Under the pieces are notes generated by a model. The model had not been told where the DNA came from and did no database searches. It saw nothing but the letters and a program-made list of their open reading frames with translations. From the NCBI GenBank assembly GCA_025965295.1, contig JAOPXF010000416.1:1-5561 (forward strand): 5,561 nt of DNA, written 5' to 3'. The stretch's first letter is position 1, and the number at the start of each line of letters is the position of its first letter. Below, piece by piece: positions 1-5,348 of this stretch. The translations under genes and the position numbers were made by a program. This stretch comes from Nocardioides sp. (GTDB lineage: Bacteria; Actinomycetota; Actinomycetes; Propionibacteriales; Nocardioidaceae).

Positions 1-2
1 GC

Positions 3-1283
3 AAGAACGCCGCCACCACACTGCTGCTGCTCGGCGTCATCGCGATCACGATGATGCTCAGCGTCATCGTGCTGGCCAAGCAGATGGGCCTGAAGTACGT
101 CGACCCGAACGATCTCCACCGGCTCACGCTGGACGGCAAGCCCGTGCCGGACTCCTACCCCCAACACGCGGTGATCGCCCAGATCGCCCGAGCGGTGTTC
201 AGCGACTTCGCCCCCGGCTTCTACTTCGTGGTCACGGTCACGGGCATCATCCTGGTGCTGGCCGCCAACACGGCGTTCAACGGCTTCCCGGTGCTGGGCT
301 CGATCCTCGCCAACGACGGCTACGCGCCGCGGGCGCTCGGGTCGCGGGGCGACCGGCTGGCCTACAGCAACGGCATCGTCTTCCTGGCGGTGATGGCGAT
401 CATCCTGATCCAGGTCTTCAACGCGGAGACGACCAAGATGATCCAGCTCTACATCGTCGGCGTCTTCGTGTCGTTCAACCTCAGCCAGCTCGGCATGATC
501 CGGCACTGGACCCGCCACCTCAAGACCGAGCGGGACCCGGCCGAGCGGCGCCGGATGTTCCGCTCCCGCGCGATCAACGCGATCGGCCTGACCTTCACGG
601 CCGTCGTGCTCGTGATCGTGCTGATCACGAAGTTCCTGGCCGGCGCCTGGATCACGATCCTCGCGATGATCATCTTCTTCATCATCATGAAGGGGATCCA
701 CGGCCACTACGAGAGCGTGGCCGAGGAGCTCGCGGCCGACGAGGACGACAAGCTGCTGCCCACCCGGGTGCACGCGATCGTGCTGGTCTCCAAGCTGCAC
801 AAGCCCACGCTCCGGGCGCTCGCGTTCGCGAAGGCGACCCGCCCCAACGTCCTCGAGGGCGTCTACGTCAGCACCGACCCCGCCGCGACCAACCGGCTGC
901 TCGAGGAGTGGGACGAGCGCAACCTCGGCGTGCCCCTCAAGGTCCTGCACTCGCCGTACCGCGAGCTGATCCGGCCGATCGTCGACTACGCGATGGAGAT
1001 CAAGAAGGCCAACCCGCGCGGCGTGGTCGCGGTCTACATCCCCGAGTACGTCGTGGGCCGCTGGTGGGAGCAGTTCCTGCACAACCAGACCGCGCTGCGC
1101 CTCAAGGGCCGGCTGCTCTTCGCGCCGGGCGTCATGGTGACCTCGGTGCCCTACCAGCTGCGGTCCTCGCAGATCGCCCGTGAGCGCGAGGAGCGCGAGC
1201 TCAACCGGGTCCGCCCCGGTGACCTGCGCCGCGGCAACGTGGACGACGGCACCACCCCGTCGGGCCGGCAGATCCAGCGGTGA
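3..1283 (+). CDS. kimA: KimA-type potassium importer (APC superfamily), 3' part
   Basis: This is the C-terminal 426 residues of a membrane K+ importer; the reading frame is open to the left edge, so the start and the first several membrane helices lie outside the window. It matches Bacillus subtilis KimA (YdaO) from memory along its length: a helix with LAANTAFNGFP (about visible residues 86-96), then RGDRLAYSNGI, then YIVGVFVSFNLSQLGM, then two closely spaced hydrophobic helices (about 195-230). A soluble cytoplasmic domain follows (about 250-388), ending with HNQTALRLKGRLLF and VTSVPYQL, as in KimA. In KimA this family imports K+ driven by protons and is inhibited by c-di-AMP; regulation here is inference. 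A charged tail of about 40 residues after the PYQL motif is longer than in B. subtilis. The stop overlaps the next gene's start by 4 bases. The next-best reading is a generic amino-acid permease, which fits less well because of the KimA-like cytoplasmic domain. Confidence 0.88.
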   Translation, partial: KNAATTLLLLGVIAITMMLSVIVLAKQMGLKYVDPNDLHRLTLDGKPVPDSYPQHAVIAQIARAVFSDFAPGFYFVVTVTGIILVLAANTAFNGFPVLGSILANDGYAPRALGSRGDRLAYSNGIVFLAVMAIILIQVFNAETTKMIQLYIVGVFVSFNLSQLGMIRHWTRHLKTERDPAERRRMFRSRAINAIGLTFTAVVLVIVLITKFLAGAWITILAMIIFFIIMKGIHGHYESVAEELAADEDDKLLPTRVHAIVLVSKLHKPTLRALAFAKATRPNVLEGVYVSTDPAATNRLLEEWDERNLGVPLKVLHSPYRELIRPIVDYAMEIKKANPRGVVAVYIPEYVVGRWWEQFLHNQTALRLKGRLLFAPGVMVTSVPYQLRSSQIAREREERELNRVRPGDLRRGNVDDGTTPSGRQIQR

Positions 1284-2494
1284 GCCGGACCCCTCGGCCC
1301 CGCAAGGCCCGCGGGCTGTCTCGTGTCGGAGCCCGGTTCGAGGCGGTCGTCGGGCCGGTCGCGCACGGCGGCCACTGCATCGTGCGCCTGCCCGAGCCCG
1401 AGTCGCGGGTCGTGTTCGTTCGGCACGCGATCCCGGGCGAACGGGTGGTCGTGTCGATCACCGAGGGCACCGAGGGTGACCGATTCTGGCGCGGCGACGC
1501 CGTGGAGATCCTCGAGGCCTCGCCCGACCGGGTGCCCGCGCCCTGTCCCTACGCCGGCCCCGGGCTGTGCGGCGGATGCGACTTCCAGCACGTCTCGCTG
1601 GAGCGGCAGCGCGAGCTCAAGGGCGCGGTCGTGCGCGAGCAGCTGGCCCGGCTCGCCAAGGTCGACCTCCCGGTCGTGGTCGAGCAGGTCGCCGGTGACC
1701 AGGACGGGCTGCGCTGGCGCACGCGCGTCCAGTACGCCGAGGGACCGCGCGGCCAGCGCGCCATGCGCAAGCACCGCTCGCGCGACGTGGTCCCGATCGA
1801 CGACTGCCTGATCGCCCGGGAGGACGCCCGCGAGGTGCACCCGCCCGGCTCCACGCTGGACCGCTCGGCGGTCGCCCCGTCCTCGGTGGTCCACGAGCGG
1901 GTCACCACCCGCCTCGACGGGTCGCACGGCTTCGCCGTCGAGGCCGACGGCTTCTGGCAGGTCCACCCCGGTGCCCCGCGGGTGCTGGTGGAGACCGTGC
2001 TCGCCTTCCTGCAGCCGAAGCCGGGGGAGAAGGTCATGGACCTCTACTGCGGGGTCGGTCTCTTCGCCCGCTTCCTCGTCGACGCGGTGGGGGAGCAGAC
2101 CCGCGTGGTCGCGATCGAGGGCGACCGGCTGGCCGCCCGTCACGCCCGCACGAACCTCGCGGGCTGCGAGGGCGCCACCGTCGAGTGCGGCACCGTCGAC
2201 CAGGTGCTGGCGTCGTCGTACGACGAGCCGTTCGACCTCGTCGTCCTCGACCCGCCCCGCGAGGGCGCCCGCCGCCAGGTGGTCGAGCAGATCGTGGACC
2301 GCGCCCCGCGGGCGGTCGCCTACGTCGCCTGCGACCCGGCCGCCCTCGCCCGGGACGTCGCGTTCTTCGCCGAGCACGGCTACGAGCTGGACCGGATCCG
2401 CGCGTTCGACCTGTTCCCGATGACGCACCACGTTGAATGCGTCGCGCTGCTGCAGAAAACCGGCTCTGACCTGCGGCGGAGCGATTCGCGATGA
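1280..2494 (+). CDS. TRAM-domain Fe-S RNA m5U methyltransferase (TrmA/RlmD family)
   Basis: This 404-residue protein should transfer a methyl group from S-adenosylmethionine to C5 of a uridine in rRNA or tRNA. An N-terminal TRAM-like RNA-binding beta-barrel spans about residues 14-78. Four cysteines fit the [4Fe-4S] ligands of RlmD: C89, C97 and C100 in CPYAGPGLCGGC, plus C176. The catalytic half has GFWQVHPGA (224-232), SAM motif I DLYCGVGLF (254-262), DPPREG (324-329), the nucleophile C351 in VACDP, and the proton-abstracting glutamate E386 in HHVEC. All key residues are present, so the enzyme looks active. Start: GTG at 1280 overlaps the preceding TGA as GTGA. No strong ribosome-binding site is seen, which suggests translational coupling to the transporter. 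The last 15 or so residues (after VALLQ) are a polar tail beyond the usual family end. The target base cannot be assigned from sequence; both 23S rRNA and tRNA enzymes share this layout. Confidence 0.93.
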   Translation: MSRTPRPRKARGLSRVGARFEAVVGPVAHGGHCIVRLPEPESRVVFVRHAIPGERVVVSITEGTEGDRFWRGDAVEILEASPDRVPAPCPYAGPGLCGGCDFQHVSLERQRELKGAVVREQLARLAKVDLPVVVEQVAGDQDGLRWRTRVQYAEGPRGQRAMRKHRSRDVVPIDDCLIAREDAREVHPPGSTLDRSAVAPSSVVHERVTTRLDGSHGFAVEADGFWQVHPGAPRVLVETVLAFLQPKPGEKVMDLYCGVGLFARFLVDAVGEQTRVVAIEGDRLAARHARTNLAGCEGATVECGTVDQVLASSYDEPFDLVVLDPPREGARRQVVEQIVDRAPRAVAYVACDPAALARDVAFFAEHGYELDRIRAFDLFPMTHHVECVALLQKTGSDLRRSDSR

Positions 2495-2525
2495 AGCAGT
2501 CGACCTCCGCCCACTCGCCTTATGG

Positions 2526-2547
2526 CGCACTTTGGGCGCGCTTTGGG
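2526..2547. repeat. 11-bp tandem duplication
   Basis: CGCACTTTGGG (2526-2536) is followed directly by CGCGCTTTGGG (2537-2547), two 11-base units differing at one position. It lies 31 bases after the methyltransferase stop. Its role is unknown; a small replication-slippage duplication is the simplest explanation, and a paired protein-binding site is possible but unsupported. Confidence 0.6.
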
Positions 2548-2587
2548 TTCAGCCCACCTGATTCTTTGCTGGGGGGACCGGCGCGCG

Positions 2588-2850
2588 TCATGCGTCAGCG
2601 TCGTGCGCCGTGAGGGCGTGCTGGAGCGCCCGTAGACGGGCGCGTAGCTCGTCTGTGGACTCTCGGGGGCCGGCAACGTGGGAAAGCCACCGAACCGAGG
2701 GCTTCCGGAGAACCCGGCGCGATGAATCGCCTCATGGACCCCTGTGTCGCTCAGGAAGCACGTGCACGCGCGGCTGCCACTCCTCTGCCCTTTGCTCAAG
2801 GACCCCAGCATCGTGCTGCACAAGGCTCGCCTTTGGGGTCCTGGGCTCAG
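2588..2850 (-). pseudogene. Possible broken gene end, unknown family
   Basis: On the minus strand a reading frame ending at TGA 2588-2590 gives a C-terminus that looks like real protein, including VRWLSHVAGPRES followed by a probable helix TDELRARLRALQHALTAH. There is no start codon for this 47-codon piece. It is separated by a single in-frame TGA (2732-2734) from an upstream open stretch in the same frame that includes VLEQRAEEWQPRVHVLPERH. A CGA-to-TGA change would join the two. I do not recognise the family. The 5' limit given is approximate, and chance reading of GC-rich DNA remains a serious alternative. It lies just downstream of, and in the same strand as, the transposase remnant, so it could be mobile-element debris. 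Confidence 0.25.
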
Positions 2851-2986
2851 TCCGGGTCCCCCGGGTAATCCGGTCCAAGTCATATCGGCTCCAGTGCCGA
2901 GGAGTCAGGGACCCTGCGACGTCGATGCTGGTCGAAAAGCAGGAGCGTTGAACCGGGGCTCCGAGTGGCGAACGAAGTGAGTCACA

Positions 2987-3297
2987 CCGGCTCCCCTCTG
3001 TTGTCAACCGGTCATCTGAGGGGTCTTCTTCGGCGCGGTCTTCCGGAGGCGTCGGGTGCGTAGTAGGCGTCGGATTCGCGGGTCCGGGAAGTGGCTGATC
3101 CGACGTGTCGATGTGCGGGGTAGGTCGACCGCGCTGGACTCTTGAGACGCCCCGCAGTGCCCTCCCGGGCCCGCCTCAGCCGCCTGCCGTGGGTGACCGG
3201 CAGCTGCTCGTCGCGCATCGGCGACCAGCTGGCGATACACGGCGTCGGAGATCCTCCGCTTCAGGCGAAGCATCGCTTCCATGGGCTTCTTGCCAGC
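2987..3297 (-). pseudogene. IS110-family transposase, decayed C-terminal remnant
   Basis: The minus strand encodes, from about 3297, AGKKPMEAMLRLKRRISDAVYRQLVADARR and then GPGGHCGASQESSAVDL. This resembles, from memory, the extreme C-terminus and proline-rich tail of actinobacterial IS110 transposases, which normally carry a DEDD catalytic domain and a serine domain upstream. Neither domain is present, and a TAG (3298-3300) stops the frame just before this piece. After SSAVDL the tail carries on only in another frame: PHIDTSDQPLPGPANPTP, then THPTPPEDRAEEDPSDD. The switch falls at about 3117-3122 and fits loss of one base. The fragment therefore has at least two lesions and cannot make a transposase. 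The left end is uncertain because the shifted frame stays open to 2732. The strand and frames are read directly; the family name is recall-based. Confidence 0.6.
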
Positions 3298-3454
3298 CTA
3301 ACCGCAGGCCAGGAGCGCCCACGCCGGCGGCCTGACGGCGAACTGCATCCCTGCCGGGCATCCGGGCCGCCGTGATCCATCGGAGCCATCGAGGGCGATC
3401 AAGGCTCAGCCACACCCAGCCCTTCCGGGCCAACCAAGAACTTACGGATCGAGG
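3298..3454. other. Spacer between transposase remnant and mutarotase gene
   Basis: This 157-base stretch lies downstream of the mutarotase stop and upstream (in minus-strand terms) of the transposase remnant. The minus strand is open in one frame (MPGRDAVRRQAAGVG and flanks), but it shows no recognisable domain and does not join in frame to the transposase piece. Removing one base near 3296-3299 would join them, so it may be further transposase or element DNA that has decayed. A 9-base near-duplicate CCATCGGAG/CCATCGAGG sits around 3378-3395. No clear intrinsic terminator for the sugar operon is visible. Confidence 0.4.
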
Positions 3455-3772
3455 CTAGTGCTGGTCCGGGAACATGTCGAAGATCTCGGTGAGGTCTGTC
3501 GAGTCGGGTGTTCCCTCCGCCGTTAGCTCCATGTACTGCTCGAGGTCCTTAGCCCAGCGCAGGTGGATGTCGAGGTTCCACACGCGTTCCCACGCCTGTG
3601 CATCGCTGATTTCCGAGTAGATGAACAGCTGCGAGTCAGCGTGGAAGATTGTGACCTGCGTGATGCCGTTCTCGGCGAAGGTGGCCACCAGCTCGGGCCA
3701 GACGTTGTCATGCAGCCTTTTGTACTCGTCGAAGCCGCCGGGCTTGAGCCGCAACATGAATCCTGCTCGCAT
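3455..3772 (-). CDS. rhaM: L-rhamnose mutarotase family protein
   Basis: A 105-residue protein of the RhaM/YiiL family, small dimeric ferredoxin-like enzymes that interconvert the alpha and beta anomers of L-rhamnose (relatives act on other 6-deoxy sugars). Family hallmarks by comparison with E. coli RhaM from memory: Y17 and the catalytic H21 in EYKRLHDNVWPEL, W25, then W61, the RW pair at 72-73, and the C-terminal LTEIFDMF. Length matches the 104-residue E. coli enzyme. Start choice: ATG at 3772, with GGAAGG (3781-3786 on the complement) 8 bases upstream. The frame is open to 3832, but the 20 extra residues would run through two inverted repeats and have no family counterpart. It is the last gene of the operon, 73 bases after the GMC gene. 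The true sugar may be rhamnose, fucose or another aldose. Confidence 0.88.
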   Translation of the reverse strand: MRAGFMLRLKPGGFDEYKRLHDNVWPELVATFAENGITQVTIFHADSQLFIYSEISDAQAWERVWNLDIHLRWAKDLEQYMELTAEGTPDSTDLTEIFDMFPDQH

Positions 3773-3780
3773 CTTTCGTG

Positions 3781-3786
3781 CCTTCC
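3781..3786 (-). promoter_or_regulatory. Ribosome-binding site deciding the mutarotase start
   Basis: On the minus strand this reads GGAAGG, 8 bases before ATG 3772. It selects the 105-residue product over the 125-residue upstream alternative at 3832. Confidence 0.75.
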
Positions 3787-3795
3787 TGTAGTCGG

Positions 3796-3815
3796 CGGCA
3801 GCCGCTCGGTTGCCG
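3796..3815. repeat. 20-bp dyad in the oxidoreductase-mutarotase spacer
   Basis: The plus strand reads CGGCAGCCGCTCGGTTGCCG, which is symmetric as CGGCA-n-CCG-nn-CGG-n-TGCCG with only the sixth-from-end pair and the centre unpaired. As RNA it could form a GC-rich stem just upstream of the mutarotase ribosome-binding site; as DNA it has the symmetry of a dimeric repressor site. No copy is visible elsewhere in the window, so neither role is established. Confidence 0.5.
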
Positions 3816-3823
3816 AGGTGATT

Positions 3824-3839
3824 GCGGGACAAGTCCCGC
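3824..3839. repeat. Perfect 7-bp inverted repeat after the oxidoreductase stop
   Basis: GCGGGAC, two bases, then GTCCCGC forms a perfect dyad 6 bases past the GMC gene's stop codon in the direction of transcription. A 6-bp stem with a CAAG/CTTG-type tetraloop would form in the mRNA. No U-run follows, so it is better read as an intercistronic stem (mRNA processing, stabilising, or attenuation between genes) than as a full terminator. Confidence 0.55.
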
Positions 3840-3845
3840 GTATGC

Positions 3846-5315
3846 CTAACGGAGGATGAGCGACGCGGCCTTCCAGCCGATCATCATTGAGGTTGCGTTG
3901 GTGTTGACCGAGACGATGGTCGGCATGATCGAGGCATCGGCGACCCGGAGCCCGGACGTACCAAGGACTCGCAGATCAGGTCCCACGACGGCGCCTTCTC
4001 CCGAACCCATCCGGCAGGTGCCGGCGGGGTGGAACCAGGTGCTGACGTTGTCGGACACGTAGGCCGCGATCTGCTCGTGGGTCTCCACGGCCGGCCCGGG
4101 GAAGTACTCGCCGTCGGAGTACTCCTTGAAAGCTGGCGCCTCGGCGATCGAGCGGCTTTGTCGCACGGCCTCGATCATCAGGTCCATGTCGGTCGGGTCA
4201 CCGAAGTAGTTGTGATCGATGACGAGTCCGTTGCCCCCACCATCGACGGATAGCTTGACCGAGCCGCGGCTCTTCAGTCGGGTGGCCCCGGGGATGATCG
4301 TGAATCGCGGCACGTCGTCCACGGCGTCCGGCGCGAAGTGCATCTCTTTGTTGAAGGAGATCTCGATGTCACAGCTTGCAGCGCCGGGGGAGGACCTGGA
4401 GAACGCACAGCTCTCGGTGATGTGGGCGTGAAGTGGGCTGATCGGCCTGGTGCCGTTCAGCACGACTCCCACAAGTAGGTGATCCTGCAGGTTTTCGCCC
4501 ACAGGGAGGTCGATCACTGATGTGATTCCACGTTCCTCCAGGTGGCCTGCCGGCCCTATGCCAGACCGCATCAGCAGATGTGGTGACTCGTACGCCCCTG
4601 CACTGAGGATCACCTCGGTGGCACCGATGACTCGAGCCGACGTTCCGTCGGTCACTTCAACGCCGCTGACGACGCCCTTAGCAGACAGGACGACGCGTTC
4701 GACGTTCACGTCCGTCATCACGGTGAGATTGGGCCGATCGAGGACCGACTCGATGAACGCGCGGTAGGAGCTGTGTCGCTGACCTTCGTGGATGCTCAAT
4801 CGGTTCCAGCCGCACCCTTCCAGCTCGCCCTCGTCAAAGCTTGGGTTGAGCGGAAATCCTGCTTCTTGTGCCGCGACGACGAACACCTCTGACAAGGGGT
4901 TGGTCTCACTCACGACGCGAGGACGGAGAATTTGTTCCATCTCCTCGTACGAGCTGCGTACTGCGTCCCACCCCCAGTCCTTGCCGGCTTCAACCGCCCA
5001 GCCGTCGAAGTCTTCTTGTGACCCGCGCAGATAGACCATGCCGTTCAGGGCGCTGGTCCCGCCCAGCACTCGTCCGCGTGGGAGTAGATGAGTTCGCCCG
5101 TTCGTGCCGGACTGCGGTGTCGACTGGTAGCCCCAGTCGATCTCGCTGCCCCAGAGCTTGTAGTACTCAGACGGTGCGGCGATCTCAGGTCGCAGCGGCT
5201 GCCCGCCCGCCTCGAGCAGAGCGACGGTGACACTGTCGTCGTCGCTCAGTCGGCGCGCCAGTGCACAGCCGGCCGAACCGGCTCCCACCACGACGAAGTC
5301 GAATGATTCACTCAT
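3846..5315 (-). CDS. GMC-family FAD-dependent oxidoreductase
   Basis: A 489-residue flavoenzyme of the glucose-methanol-choline family, which oxidises alcohol groups of sugars, polyols or choline-like compounds. Visible features: the FAD-binding GAGSAG (11-16) followed by the acidic end of strand two in LLEAGG (33-38); GMC signature 1 beginning GRVLGGTSALNGMVYLRG (81-98); GMC signature 2 GAYESPHLLMRSGIG (240-254); ENLQDH (274-279); the catalytic histidine H429 in WFHPAGTCRMG; and the partner N471 in NTNA near the C-terminus. No signal peptide or membrane segment is seen, so it should be cytosolic. It is somewhat shorter than the roughly 550 residues of choline dehydrogenase, without a missing motif. 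Start ATG 5315 has GGAAG 6 bases upstream. Its place between a sugar permease and a mutarotase suggests it oxidises a sugar; the signatures alone look most like the BetA/alcohol dehydrogenase clade, so choline or another alcohol cannot be excluded. Confidence 0.93.
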   Translation of the reverse strand: MSESFDFVVVGAGSAGCALARRLSDDDSVTVALLEAGGQPLRPEIAAPSEYYKLWGSEIDWGYQSTPQSGTNGRTHLLPRGRVLGGTSALNGMVYLRGSQEDFDGWAVEAGKDWGWDAVRSSYEEMEQILRPRVVSETNPLSEVFVVAAQEAGFPLNPSFDEGELEGCGWNRLSIHEGQRHSSYRAFIESVLDRPNLTVMTDVNVERVVLSAKGVVSGVEVTDGTSARVIGATEVILSAGAYESPHLLMRSGIGPAGHLEERGITSVIDLPVGENLQDHLLVGVVLNGTRPISPLHAHITESCAFSRSSPGAASCDIEISFNKEMHFAPDAVDDVPRFTIIPGATRLKSRGSVKLSVDGGGNGLVIDHNYFGDPTDMDLMIEAVRQSRSIAEAPAFKEYSDGEYFPGPAVETHEQIAAYVSDNVSTWFHPAGTCRMGSGEGAVVGPDLRVLGTSGLRVADASIMPTIVSVNTNATSMMIGWKAASLILR

Positions 5316-5321
5316 GCCCGG

Positions 5322-5326
5322 CTTCC
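5322..5326 (-). promoter_or_regulatory. Ribosome-binding site of the GMC oxidoreductase
   Basis: The minus strand reads GAAAGGAAG ending 6 bases before ATG 5315, a good Shine-Dalgarno match that supports this start. It lies in the 33-base gap after the permease stop, as expected for co-transcription. Confidence 0.7.
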
Positions 5327-5348
5327 TTTCTGACGTGCGTTCTGGCTC

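Larger units (their letters stand above)
2495..2986. other. Intergenic stretch without an intact gene
   Basis: No convincing intact gene is found on either strand between the methyltransferase stop and the transposase remnant. The open frames present are short, lack good ribosome-binding sites, and their predicted proteins are rich in arginine, serine and proline, typical of noncoding readings of GC-rich DNA. It contains an 11-base tandem repeat (2526-2547), a weakly coding-like broken minus-strand frame (2588 to about 2850), and a 9-base palindrome GTGAGTCAC at 2977-2985. No strong intrinsic terminator follows the methyltransferase; only 4-5 bp stems such as TGGG/CCCA near 2544-2556 are seen. 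Base usage is less uniformly GC-rich than in the two core genes, fitting decayed accessory DNA. Confidence 0.6.

Noticed and set aside
1151..2530. A 459-codon open frame on the minus strand, opposite the RNA methyltransferase
   Set aside because: It lies almost fully antisense to a gene with every catalytic motif intact. Long antisense frames are expected in GC-rich coding DNA, and its product has no recognisable domain and an unnatural composition rich in R, V, D, H and A.
2533..2556. Possible terminator after the methyltransferase (TGGGC/GCCCA or TGGG/CCCA stems)
   Set aside because: Only 4-5 base pairs, competing alternatives, and no T-run downstream.
2380..2883. A 167-codon minus-strand frame in the gene-poor segment
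   Set aside because: It runs into the methyltransferase 3' end, has no ribosome-binding site or known domain, and its Ser/Arg/Pro-rich sequence looks like noncoding reading. Another frame in the same DNA looks more coding-like.
2977..2985. Palindrome GTGAGTCAC as an insertion-sequence end or regulator site
   Set aside because: Nine bases alone are too common to support a claim, and no matching partner was found at the other side of the transposase remnant.
3105..3375. Two overlapping plus-strand frames of 76 and 77 codons
   Set aside because: Antisense to the transposase remnant, no ribosome-binding sites, no recognisable protein features.
3371..3402. TGATC...GATCA inverted pair downstream of the mutarotase as an operon terminator
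   Set aside because: Five-base arms 19 bases apart, no GC-rich stem and no T-run; does not meet the pattern of an intrinsic terminator.
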